In this document: piece by piece, positions 52,795-62,503 of the stretch
Layout: the number at the start of each line of letters is the position of its first letter
Position numbering within the stretch: position 1 is the stretch's first letter
Origin: Candidatus Pseudobutyricicoccus lothianensis
GTDB lineage: Bacteria > Bacillota > Clostridia > Oscillospirales > Butyricicoccaceae
Direction of reading: 5' to 3'
Assembly: GCA_904419295.1 (NCBI GenBank)
Contig: CAJFRA010000002.1
Location: 141,683 to 205,682, forward strand
Length of the DNA stretch: 64,000 nt
The notes under the pieces: model-generated
Told to the model about the DNA's origin: nothing
The model's input: only the letters and a program-made list of their open reading frames with translations
Database searches by the model: none
Translations under genes and position numbers: made by a program

Positions 52795-53769
52795 ATGAGC
52801 GAACAACACCTGATTGAAGTCAAGAACCTGTGCAAATACTTCCCCGCCGGCAAAAAAAGGACGCTGAAGGCGGTGGATAACGTCTCCCTCTTCATCCGCC
52901 CGGGCGAGACCCTGGGCCTGGTGGGCGAATCGGGCTGCGGCAAGACCACCTGCGGCCGCACCATCTTAAAGCTGTACAACCAGACCTCGGGCCAGATCTT
53001 TTTTGAGGGCAAGGAGATCTCCCACCTGAAGGGCAAGGAGCTGCTGCAGTTCAAAAAGAACGCCCAGATGATCTTCCAGGACCCCTATTCTTCCCTGGAC
53101 CCCCGCATGACCATTGCGGAGATCATCGCCGAAGGCATGACGGTGCACATGCACCTGAGCGACAAAGAAAAGCAGGAGCGGGTCAGCGAATTGCTGGCCA
53201 CCGTGGGCCTGACAGAGGACTACGCCAACCGGTTTGCCCATGAGCTCTCCGGCGGCCAGCGCCAGCGCATCGGCATCGCCCGCGCCCTGGCGGTGGAACC
53301 CAAGTTCATCGTGTGCGATGAGCCCATCTCGGCCCTGGACGTTTCCATCCAGGCCCAGATCGTCAACTTGCTGATCAAGCTGCAGCACGATAAAAACCTG
53401 ACCTATCTGTTCATCTCCCACGACCTTTCCATGGTGCGCCACATCTCCGACCGGGTGGGCATCATGTACCTGGGCAGCCTGGTGGAGCTGGGCACCAGCC
53501 AACAGATCTTCGGCCAGGCGCTGCACCCCTATACCAAGGCGCTGATCTCGGCCATTCCCGAGGCAGACCCGGATTCGGAAAAAACCCGCCAGCGGGTCAA
53601 GCTGGAAGGCGAGGTCCCCAGCCCCATCAACCCGCCGCCGGGATGCCGCTTCCGCCCCCGCTGCCCCTATGCCACCGAACAGTGCGCTCAGGAAATGCCA
53701 GCGCTGGAAGAAGTGGAGCCGGGCCGTTTTGTGGCTTGCCACTTCTGGCGGGACATCGCCAAAGCCTGA
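52795..53769 (+). CDS. oppF: Oligopeptide ABC transporter ATPase OppF
   Basis: A 324-residue partner ATPase with Walker [10 protein letters not shown], signature LSGGQRQRIGIARAL, Walker B FIVCDEPISALDVS and the C-terminal oligo-HPY region (INPPPGCRFRPRCPYATEQC). It starts immediately after the oppD stop codon (no gap). It is the last gene of the operon; a terminator follows. Confidence 0.95.
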   Translation: MSEQHLIEVKNLCKYFPAGKKRTLKAVDNVSLFIRPGETLGLVGESGCGKTTCGRTILKLYNQTSGQIFFEGKEISHLKGKELLQFKKNAQMIFQDPYSSLDPRMTIAEIIAEGMTVHMHLSDKEKQERVSELLATVGLTEDYANRFAHELSGGQRQRIGIARALAVEPKFIVCDEPISALDVSIQAQIVNLLIKLQHDKNLTYLFISHDLSMVRHISDRVGIMYLGSLVELGTSQQIFGQALHPYTKALISAIPEADPDSEKTRQRVKLEGEVPSPINPPPGCRFRPRCPYATEQCAQEMPALEEVEPGRFVACHFWRDIAKA

Positions 53770-53793
53770 TCGTTCCCCCTTATGCGATCCACC

Positions 53794-53833
53794 AAAAAAG
53801 CCCTGCCGGGTCTGTTGCCCGGCAGGGCTTTTT
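53794..53833 (+). terminator. Terminator after opp operon
   Basis: A 12-bp GC-rich stem (AAGCCCTGCCGGG and complement) closes a TCTGTTG-type loop and is followed by five T. Confidence 0.92.
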
Positions 53834-53934
53834 GCTGCCTGATATACTGTATATATGAGCAGATCGGCTCGGCCATCCAGCCAAAGCTGGGTCACCTATG
53901 GCAGATGGCCGTCAGCTTATCCTTATTGTCGTGC

Positions 53935-54195
53935 CTACTCATTGCCCAGCCTGTGCTGGATCTCCGCCACGCTGTACCCCGCTTGTTTCAGCTGTCGGAT
54001 CTCCTCCAACCGCTGGATGGCCAACGTCCGGCGGTAACGGCGGGTCAGCCGCTCCTCCTGCTGCTCATAGGGCAGCAACCCGCACTCGGTATAATATTTC
54101 AGCGTGCTGTACCGGGCGCCGGTCAGCCGCACCAACTCGCCTATGGTCACATATTCCGCCTGCTCTATGGCTTCCAGTTTCCTCTGCCTGGCCAT
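53935..54195 (-). CDS. MerR-like DNA-binding protein, 86 aa
   Basis: The protein contains a MerR-type winged HTH (YVTIGELVRLTGARYSTLKYYTECGLLPYEQQEERLTRRYRRTLAIQRLEEIRQLKQAGYSVAEIQHRL). It is truncated compared with full MerR proteins: there is no long coiled coil or metal-binding C terminus. It starts 13 nt after the GPP34-like gene, so they probably share a transcript. An autoregulatory role is likely; the target is unknown. Confidence 0.8.
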   Translation of the reverse strand: MARQRKLEAIEQAEYVTIGELVRLTGARYSTLKYYTECGLLPYEQQEERLTRRYRRTLAIQRLEEIRQLKQAGYSVAEIQHRLGNE

Positions 54196-54208
54196 ATCCG
54201 TCCCTTTC

Positions 54209-54856
54209 TCAGTGGATGCTCAGGGAGATGACCAGCACCATCAAGCCGTTGACATGATCCACCATCTGTTTGACCACCGGGTCGGCTTCGGTGTCTTTCA
54301 GCTGGCGCAGCCTGGTCTTCAGCGTCTCCCTCTCGTAGGAAGAAAAGTACTGCTTGAGCTGCCCGCTTTTGTCCAGCAGGCTCACCAGCCCAAAAGTCTG
54401 CGGGTCCACCGGCCCCTCCTCCAACAGCTCTGCCCTTATCTTCTGGACCAGTCGGTCGACCGCTTCTTTATCCGGCACATAGCGGTTGGTCTTTTCCAGC
54501 AGCCCCCCTTCTTCTGCCTTGGCGCAGCCTGCCTGTACCAAAGTCTTGCCAATGGCGTCAAACAGATCCTGCAGGCGGCGGTCCGTCAGCGAAAAGAGGT
54601 ACTCCTCTCCAATGGATTGGACTGTCCGGGGCTTTTTGCCGATCAATTCATACAGCTGGCTCAAAAAGGCCAATTCTGCCGGCAAAGAAGCTCGGACCGA
54701 CACTTTTTTCTGTTCCATTCCCACGCAGCCTTTTAACAGCAAATCCAGCAGCCCGGCAGCCACCAGGCATGTGCGCACCTGTACTGCCGCCGGCAGTTTC
54801 CCTTTTTCCCCCAAAGTGGCTAGCAAATATTCCTGGGCCACGGTTCCTTCTACCAT
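54209..54856 (-). CDS. GPP34 (GOLPH3/Vps74)-like protein
   Basis: A 215-residue all-helical protein. The arrangement YLLATLGEKGKLP...CLVAAGLLDLLLKGCVGMEQKKVSVRASLPAELAFLSQLYELI, followed by a basic KKPRTVQSI segment and late helices (PDKEAVDRLVQKIRAELLEEG), resembles the GPP34 fold whose eukaryotic members bind PI4P. Bacterial members are mostly uncharacterised. GGGAGGG precedes the ATG. It pairs with the MerR-like gene downstream (13-nt gap). Family assignment by eye is moderate. Confidence 0.55.
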   Translation of the reverse strand: MVEGTVAQEYLLATLGEKGKLPAAVQVRTCLVAAGLLDLLLKGCVGMEQKKVSVRASLPAELAFLSQLYELIGKKPRTVQSIGEEYLFSLTDRRLQDLFDAIGKTLVQAGCAKAEEGGLLEKTNRYVPDKEAVDRLVQKIRAELLEEGPVDPQTFGLVSLLDKSGQLKQYFSSYERETLKTRLRQLKDTEADPVVKQMVDHVNGLMVLVISLSIH

Positions 54857-54982
54857 TCCAAACCCTCCCGATATTTTCTGACTACTTATTACATACTACT
54901 TACTACTTATTGTTTACAGTATATAGTTCCTCTCTCTCTTTGTCAAGCACAGACGCAAAAAAAGCCCCGGCTGGGGCTTTTT

Positions 54983-56398
54983 TTATTTCGGGCGCCTGCG
55001 CAGCAGCCGCTCCAGATGGAACCGGTGGAGCAAGCCGAGGCCCAGCCGGCCGCTGAGGGTGGAGGCACGCCACACATTGAACCAGGTGAACAGGGAAAGG
55101 AGCCAGCACAGGATGGCATAGGGCACATAGGCCAAGGCGGCCACGCCGGTGACCGAAGACGCCATCATGGCGTTGACGTTCCAGGGGATCAGCGGCGAAA
55201 GAATGATGCCATTGTCGGAAATGATGTGGCACAGGCTGCGCCTTGTGATGTGCAGCTCGTCAAATTTGGGGCTGAAATAGGAACCGGTGGCCATGGCGCA
55301 GATAGGCTGGTTACAGGTGACCAAGGTCAACAGATCGCTGGTCAAGGCTGCGTGTCCCATGAGCACGCTCTCCTTCTCTGTGGGCCGGTTCAGGCGGTCC
55401 AGCAGCCATGTGATCATGTGGGTGCCATCCATCAGGCCGTTGAGCACCGCCGAGGCCAACACGCTGAGGATGACGCTGACCATGGAAAACACGCCGCTGC
55501 CCGAGACGATGCGGCCCACCGCCGGGTCGGCCGGATGGAACCCATGGAAAAACACATCCACCACTTGCAAAGGCTCCAAACCGCCCCGGGCAAAGGCCAG
55601 CACCAGGGACAGGCACAAGGTGATGAGCAGCGACTGGACGACGCTGCGCCGGAGGGCCAGTACCAGCAGCACCATCACGGCCAGCGGCAGCATACACAGA
55701 GGTCCAATGGGAAAAGCCCCTTCCAGCACCTGGAGCAGCTGTGCCACATCTCCCCCGTTCCCTGACCGGTAAGGCGCCCCCAGCACGCCGTAAAACAGGG
55801 CGGAGACGGCGATGCCGGTCAGCGTATACCGGGCCATATACTTCATATTGCCCGGCAGGTCGGTGCCGGTCATGGTGGATACCAGGTTGTAAACAGCAGA
55901 AAGAGGGGCTGTCCGGTCCCCCAGGTAACAGCCGGAGACCACAGCGCCGGCCATCAGCGGCATGGGTACCCCCAAGGCCTGGGCGATCCCCACGAACACC
56001 GTGCCCAGCGTGCTCATGGTGCCCATGGCCGTGCCCAGAATGCAGGCCAGGGCGCCGCACAGCAAAAAGGCCACCAGCACCATGTTGAAGCCGGACAGGT
56101 ACTTCAAGCCATAATAGACAAAGGTGCCGATGACGCCGCTGGCCATCCACAGGCCAATGGTGCCGCCGATGAGGAACAGCATGATGGCGATGCCCTTTAC
56201 ATTCTTGAGCCTGGATAAGGCCATAGCCCCCACCTGCTTCCAGCTGTGCCCCAGCCGCCGGGCCCCTATGGCCGCTGCCACACAGGCGGCCCCGATGCCA
56301 TAGAATACCTCCCAATCTGCCAAGATGCACAGGGCGATGGATGCCACCAGCACTGCCACCACTCCATAGGCCCATCGCCTGCGCTGCTTCTCTTCCAT
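54983..56398 (-). CDS. nhaC: NhaC family Na+/H+ antiporter
   Basis: A 471-residue, about eleven-helix antiporter. NhaC motifs include GTAMGTMSTLGTVFVGIAQALGVP, AGAVVSGCYLGDRTAPLSAVYNL and the late PLIPWNVNA. It exchanges sodium for protons. The real start is ATG 56398 (MEEKQRRRWAYG); the open frame continues through the repeat array to 57088 but has no start signal there. There is no partner gene. Confidence 0.93.
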   Translation of the reverse strand: MEEKQRRRWAYGVVAVLVASIALCILADWEVFYGIGAACVAAAIGARRLGHSWKQVGAMALSRLKNVKGIAIMLFLIGGTIGLWMASGVIGTFVYYGLKYLSGFNMVLVAFLLCGALACILGTAMGTMSTLGTVFVGIAQALGVPMPLMAGAVVSGCYLGDRTAPLSAVYNLVSTMTGTDLPGNMKYMARYTLTGIAVSALFYGVLGAPYRSGNGGDVAQLLQVLEGAFPIGPLCMLPLAVMVLLVLALRRSVVQSLLITLCLSLVLAFARGGLEPLQVVDVFFHGFHPADPAVGRIVSGSGVFSMVSVILSVLASAVLNGLMDGTHMITWLLDRLNRPTEKESVLMGHAALTSDLLTLVTCNQPICAMATGSYFSPKFDELHITRRSLCHIISDNGIILSPLIPWNVNAMMASSVTGVAALAYVPYAILCWLLSLFTWFNVWRASTLSGRLGLGLLHRFHLERLLRRRPK

Positions 56399-56462
56399 CT
56401 CATATCCACTCCGTCCCACATTTTCTCCCCCTATGATACCAAAAATCCAGCCCCAGCACAAG

Positions 56463-57040
56463 CCCAGCGTGCCGCTGGACCCGTGCCGTGGGAGGCATCC
56501 GAAAGCGGAGTGCCGGTGTCCGAAGCATCTCCGCTGCCGTAGGTGCCCGTTTCGGCTGTCGGGCCGCCCCGACCCCAGCGTGCCGCTGGACCCGTACCGT
56601 GGGAGATGTCCGGAAGCGGAGTGCCGAAAATAGAGAGGCAGAGCACCCGGCATCCTCCCGTTTCGGCTGTCGGGCCTACCCGACCCCAGCGTGCCGCTGG
56701 ACCCGTGCCGTGGGAGGCATCCGGAAGCGGAGTGCCGAAAATAGAGAGGCAAAGCACCCGGCATCCTCCCGTTTCGGCCGTCGGGCCTACCCGACCCCAG
56801 CGTGCCGCTGGACCCGTGCCGTGGGAGAATCCCGGAAGCGGAGTGCCGAAAATAGAGAGGCAAAGCACCCGGCATCCTCCCGTTTCGGCCGTCGGGCCGC
56901 CCCGACCCCAGCGTGCCGCGGGACCCGTGCCGTGGGAGATGTCCGGAAGCGGAGTGCCGGTGTCCGAAGCATCGCCGCTGCCGTAGGTGCCCGTTCCGGC
57001 CGTCGGGCCCTCCCGACCGTCGGCCCGCCCCGACCGCAAA
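56463..57040. repeat. Tandem hairpin repeat array 2, 111-bp units
   Basis: Five copies start at 56463, 56574, 56685, 56796 and 56907, an exact 111-bp period, with a degenerate tail to 57040. The unit core CCCAGCGTGCCGCTGGACCC is the reverse complement of array 1. Hairpins CCAGCG-TGC-CGCTGG and GTCGGG-CCTA-CCCGAC (or -CCGC-) recur in each unit. Because 111 is divisible by 3, all frames stay open, producing spurious ORFs. It occupies the gap between nhaC and the hsp20 promoter; the rest of the gap (56399-56462) has nothing recognisable. Confidence 0.95.
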
Positions 57041-57081
57041 ATCGGATATTTTGTGAACAATTTTCCGCAACTTTATGAATA

Positions 57082-57108
57082 TTAGCACTCTCGTATTGAC
57101 AGTGCTAA
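57082..57108 (+). promoter_or_regulatory. CIRCE element (HrcA operator)
   Basis: TTAGCACTC-N9-CAGTGCTAA, one mismatch from the perfect TTAGCACTC-N9-GAGTGCTAA. It overlaps the -35 TTGACA at 57096-57101. Confidence 0.92.
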
Positions 57109-57123
57109 TTCGGGTGCTATAAT
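57096..57123 (+). promoter_or_regulatory. hsp20 promoter
   Basis: TTGACA (57096-57101), 16-bp spacer, TATAAT (57118-57123). The 145-nt leader to the ATG is long. Confidence 0.85.
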
Positions 57124-57268
57124 AAAATTGTACCTTGAGAGAGGGTCCAACAAGAGCAAATCAGCTCATAAAAGAACGCTTTCTCCCGGTAAAATACCAA
57201 TCAACAGAGCATTTTTCACAATGCCCCTGATAAATGGCAGCAAACCAAACGAATTGGAGGAATGATTT

Positions 57269-57709
57269 ATGTTGCCTAGCATTTTTGGTGAAAACTTGTT
57301 TGATGATTTCTTTGGCGATTCTTTTGAAAAAGAATTTTTCGGCAACCGCAACCCGGTATTCGGCAAACATGGCAAGAACATGATGAAGACCGATGTAAAA
57401 GAGCTGGAAGATTGCTACGAGCTGGATGTAGACCTGCCGGGCTTCCAGAAAGACGAAGTCAATGTTTCGGTGCAGGACGGTTATCTGACCATTCAGGCCT
57501 CCAAGAACCTGGACCGGGACAACAGCGATAAGAAAGGCCGTTACATCCGCCAGGAACGGTTCAGCGGTTCTTGCAGCCGCAGCTTCTATGTGGGCGACGT
57601 GCAGCCCAATACCATCCATGCCAAATACGAAGATGGCATCCTGCGGCTGAGCGTACCCAAGGCCGGCCCCAAGATGCTGCCCAACCCCAACCGCATTGAG
57701 ATCGAATAA
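57269..57709 (+). CDS. Small heat-shock protein Hsp20
   Basis: A 146-residue alpha-crystallin-domain chaperone that holds unfolding proteins. The domain runs from about residue 40 to 135 (KTDVKELEDCYELDVDLPGFQKDEVNVSVQDGYLTIQA... and the GILRLSVPK strand), with a C-terminal tail lacking a clear IXI motif (PNPNRIEIE ends IEIE, possibly the equivalent). GGAGG precedes the ATG. CIRCE control predicts HrcA repression relieved by heat. Confidence 0.95.
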   Translation: MLPSIFGENLFDDFFGDSFEKEFFGNRNPVFGKHGKNMMKTDVKELEDCYELDVDLPGFQKDEVNVSVQDGYLTIQASKNLDRDNSDKKGRYIRQERFSGSCSRSFYVGDVQPNTIHAKYEDGILRLSVPKAGPKMLPNPNRIEIE

Positions 57710-57727
57710 AACATCCTTTCGAAATAC

Positions 57728-57764
57728 AGGAGGAGCTGCCAGATGGCGGCTCCTCCTGCTTTTT
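57728..57764 (+). terminator. Terminator after hsp20
   Basis: AGGAGGAGC.GCC/GGC.GCTCCTCCT stem followed by TTTTT. Confidence 0.88.
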
Positions 57765-57909
57765 GCCTGTTTCCTTGGAATTTGTCTATCCGCATCCCCC
57801 ATTTTTATGCTATAATAAAAGAAATTGAGGCTTTTCTGCCTTTTTTGGCGGCCTTTGCCGCCCAAGACTGCGCGCCCATGGCGCGCCACTGACCGAAGGG
57901 GGACTGAAG

Positions 57910-59520
57910 ATGGAAAACACCGGGATCTATCCCTATGCATCCCGGCGCTATGTGACCCTGGCTGCCCGGGGCATGTGCGCCACATCCAACCACCTGGCTG
58001 CCCAAGCCGGCGTGGATATGCTCAAACTGGGCGGCAACGCCTTTGACGCCGCCATCGCCGCGGCGGCCTGCCTGGTGGTGCTGGAGCCCCAGACCAACGG
58101 GGCAGGCGGAGACGCCTTTGCGATCTTCTGCCAAAAGGACGGCAAGATCCGGGGCATGAATTCCAGCGGCGCCATGGGCCGGGCCTTTGACTTGCAGCAG
58201 TACATCGACCAGGGCCACAAGGAGAGCCCCTCCTATGGTTTTGAACCGGTGACCGTGCCCGGCATCCCCGCCGCTTGGGCTGCCATCAACCAGGAATATG
58301 GCCGCCTGCCCCTGACAAAGGTGCTGGAACCCGCCATCCGCTACGCCCGGGAGGGCCAGGCCATCTGCACCATCACGTGCAGCAGCATCCAGACCATGGC
58401 GAACCGCCTGCGGGAGAACACCGACTGCGGGTCGGAATTTGACGCCTGGTTCCAGCTGTTTATGCCCGATGGCCGCCTGCCCCGGCCCGGCGAGCTGTTC
58501 CGCAACCCCGATCTGGCGGATACCTTGGAAAAGATCGCCCGCTCCGGCGCCCGGGAATATTACGAAGGGGAGATCGCCGAAAAGATCGACGCCTGCTCCC
58601 GGCAATACGGCGGCTTTTTGCGAAAAGAGGACTTGGCGGAGCACCAGGTCCAGTGGGTCCAGCCCCTCAGCGTGCCCTACCACGGGTATGAGGTGTGGGA
58701 GCTGCCCCCCAACGGCCAGGGCATCATCGCCCTGATGGCCCTCAATATCCTGAATGGGTTCGAGCCCGCCCCCCTGGATGACCCGCTGGGCCTGCACCGG
58801 CAGATCGAAGCCATTAAGCTGGCTTTTATCGATGGCCTCCACTACATCGGCGACCCCCGGTATATGGCGGTATCGCCCGAAGAGATGCTGTCGCCCGCCT
58901 ATGGGGCGGCCCGCCGCCGGCTGATCACCGAAAAAGCCCTGGAGCCTGTCCCCGGCAACCCCAAGGACCCGGGCACCGTTTATCTGTGCGCGGCGGACAA
59001 CGAAGGGAACATGATCTCTTACATCCAGAGCAACTACGCCGGCTTTGGTTCGGGCATCGTCATCCCCGGCACGGGTATTGCTATGCAGAACCGGGGCAAG
59101 GGCTTCTGCCTGGAACCGGGCCATGCCAACGCCGCGGCCCCGGGCAAACGGCCTTATCACACCATCATCCCCGGCTTTTTGACCAAACAGGGCAAGCCCA
59201 TGGGCCCCTTTGGCGTGATGGGCGGCTTTATGCAGCCCCAAGGCCATGTGCAGGTGCTGACCAAGCTGATCGACTGCGGCTTGAACCCCCAGGCCGCCAT
59301 CGACGCCCCCCGGTGGCAGTGGACCCAGGGCCTGCAAGTGAACATGGAGCCCGAATTCCCCGCCCACTTGATCGAAGGCCTCCAGCAGCGTGGCCACAAG
59401 ATCGGCTACGACATCAACCGGGGCGCCTTTGGCAAGGGCCAGATGATCTTGGCAACGCCCCACGGCACCCTGATGGGCGGCACCGAGCCCCGCTGCGAGG
59501 GCGCCTGCGCCGCCTGGTAA
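57910..59520 (+). CDS. ggt: Gamma-glutamyltransferase
   Basis: A 536-residue Ntn-hydrolase-type gamma-glutamyltransferase/peptidase that cleaves gamma-glutamyl bonds. The precursor is cut before the catalytic threonine, seen in DPGTVYLCAADNEGNMISYIQSNY; later GFGSG and GKRPYHTIIP segments shape the active site. No signal peptide is evident, so it may be cytoplasmic, unlike secreted GGTs. AGGGGGA precedes the ATG. TATAAT at 57811-57816 is a likely -10. It is a single gene ending in a terminator. Confidence 0.93.
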   Translation: MENTGIYPYASRRYVTLAARGMCATSNHLAAQAGVDMLKLGGNAFDAAIAAAACLVVLEPQTNGAGGDAFAIFCQKDGKIRGMNSSGAMGRAFDLQQYIDQGHKESPSYGFEPVTVPGIPAAWAAINQEYGRLPLTKVLEPAIRYAREGQAICTITCSSIQTMANRLRENTDCGSEFDAWFQLFMPDGRLPRPGELFRNPDLADTLEKIARSGAREYYEGEIAEKIDACSRQYGGFLRKEDLAEHQVQWVQPLSVPYHGYEVWELPPNGQGIIALMALNILNGFEPAPLDDPLGLHRQIEAIKLAFIDGLHYIGDPRYMAVSPEEMLSPAYGAARRRLITEKALEPVPGNPKDPGTVYLCAADNEGNMISYIQSNYAGFGSGIVIPGTGIAMQNRGKGFCLEPGHANAAAPGKRPYHTIIPGFLTKQGKPMGPFGVMGGFMQPQGHVQVLTKLIDCGLNPQAAIDAPRWQWTQGLQVNMEPEFPAHLIEGLQQRGHKIGYDINRGAFGKGQMILATPHGTLMGGTEPRCEGACAAW

Positions 59521-59549
59521 GTCCAAAGACCTGCCTGTTATCTCCAAAA

Positions 59550-59576
59550 GGGAGCACCCGGTGTGCTCCCTTTTTA
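59550..59576 (+). terminator. Terminator after ggt
   Basis: GGGAGCAC/GTGCTCCC stem with a CCGGT loop, then TTTTT. Confidence 0.9.
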
Positions 59577-59728
59577 TTATGCTCAAAGGGCATTGTAAGC
59601 CATAAAAACAAGGTATTTGCTATTTATCCTCCCATCCCCTAGAATATTGTTTGTACCCAGAGCCCTCTGCCAGGCAGCCTGTGCACCGGGGCCAGGGGCC
59701 AAACAACATGCAAACGGAGGTTTCTCAT

Positions 59729-60718
59729 ATGGCACAAGCAGAGATGCTGACGAACGAGTGGGATAAGACTTTCCCCCAGAGCAACAAAGTGGACCACAGC
59801 AAGGTGATCTTCCACAACCGGTATGGCATCACCTTGGCAGCCGATGTATACAGCCCCAAGGCGGCCCAGGGCCGGCTGCCGGCCATTGCCGTGTGCGGCC
59901 CCTTTGGCGCCGTCAAAGAGCAGGCTTCCGGCCTGTATGCCCAGACCATGGCGGAGCGGGGCTTTCTGACCCTGGCCTTCGACCCCTCCTTCACCGGCGA
60001 GAGCGGCGGCCAGCCCCGGTATATGGCCTCGCCGGATATCAACACCGAAGATTTCCAGGCTGCGGTGGACTACCTCTCCCTGCGGGAGGATGTGGACCCG
60101 GAGAAGATCGGGATCATCGGCATCTGCGGCTGGGGCGGCATGGCCCTGAACGCGGCGGCCATCGACACACGCATCAAGGCGACGGTGGCTTCCACCATGT
60201 ACGACATGGCCCGGGTGAACGCCAAGGGGTATTTTGATGCCGAAGACAGCGAGGCGGCCCGGTATGAAAAGAAAAAGGCCCTCAACGCCCAGCGGACTGC
60301 GGACTACAAAAATGGCTCCTATGCCCTGGCAGGTGGTGTGGTGGACCCGCTGCCCGCCGACGCCCCTTTCTTTGTGAAGGACTACCACGACTACTACAAG
60401 ACTGCCCGGGGCTACCATGCCCGCTCATTGAACTCCAATGGCGGCTGGAACGTGACCGGCACCCTGTCTTTCCTGAACCAGCCCATCCTCCAATACAGCA
60501 ATGAGATCCGCAGCGCGGTCTTGCTCATCCACGGCGAAAAAGCCCACTCCTGCTATTTCAGCCGGGACGCCTATGCCGCCATGCTGGAGGGCAACCCAAA
60601 CCCGGAGAACAAAGAACTGTTCATCATCCCCGGGGCGGTGCACACCGACCTGTATGACAACTTGGCCGTGATCCCCTTTGACAAGATCGAAGCCTTCTTC
60701 CGCCAAGCCATGGCTTAA
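59729..60718 (+). CDS. Alpha/beta hydrolase, YcjY-like, Cys nucleophile
   Basis: A 329-residue alpha/beta hydrolase similar to YcjY and dienelactone hydrolase-like proteins. The nucleophile elbow is GICGWGG with Cys133 in place of Ser. A catalytic His is probable in PGAVHTDLYDN near the C terminus; LIHGEKAHSCYF contains the likely acid region. GGAGG precedes the ATG at 59729; the longer frame to 59651 was rejected. There is no signal peptide. Substrate is unknown. Confidence 0.85.
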   Translation: MAQAEMLTNEWDKTFPQSNKVDHSKVIFHNRYGITLAADVYSPKAAQGRLPAIAVCGPFGAVKEQASGLYAQTMAERGFLTLAFDPSFTGESGGQPRYMASPDINTEDFQAAVDYLSLREDVDPEKIGIIGICGWGGMALNAAAIDTRIKATVASTMYDMARVNAKGYFDAEDSEAARYEKKKALNAQRTADYKNGSYALAGGVVDPLPADAPFFVKDYHDYYKTARGYHARSLNSNGGWNVTGTLSFLNQPILQYSNEIRSAVLLIHGEKAHSCYFSRDAYAAMLEGNPNPENKELFIIPGAVHTDLYDNLAVIPFDKIEAFFRQAMA

Positions 60719-60807
60719 AGCGGCCTGATCCGCCCTTTTTCCCTGCCGTCAGGCGGGCGGCCCCGAATAGGGTTTGCCCGCCTCGGCCACATTTTTGAAA
60801 AAAGCTA

Positions 60808-60836
60808 TTGACATCTGCGCCCCCATATGGTATTCT
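60808..60836 (+). promoter_or_regulatory. tRNA-fMet promoter
   Basis: TTGACA (60808-60813), 17-bp spacer, TATTCT (60831-60836), about 30 bp before the tRNA. Confidence 0.8.
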
Positions 60837-60867
60837 ATATAAGCACTCAAATGAAACACCTGTATAA

Positions 60868-62446
<1,579 letters not shown>

Positions 62447-62503
62447 TGCACTTGCTCCGTTCCATATGATGTGATTTGAATATAGCAGAGATCGCTAGGG
62501 ATG

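Noticed and set aside
56431..57088. Long ORFs across the second array, including an N-terminal extension of NhaC
   Set aside because: They arise from a 111-bp period that keeps every frame open; the antiporter has a natural start at 56398.
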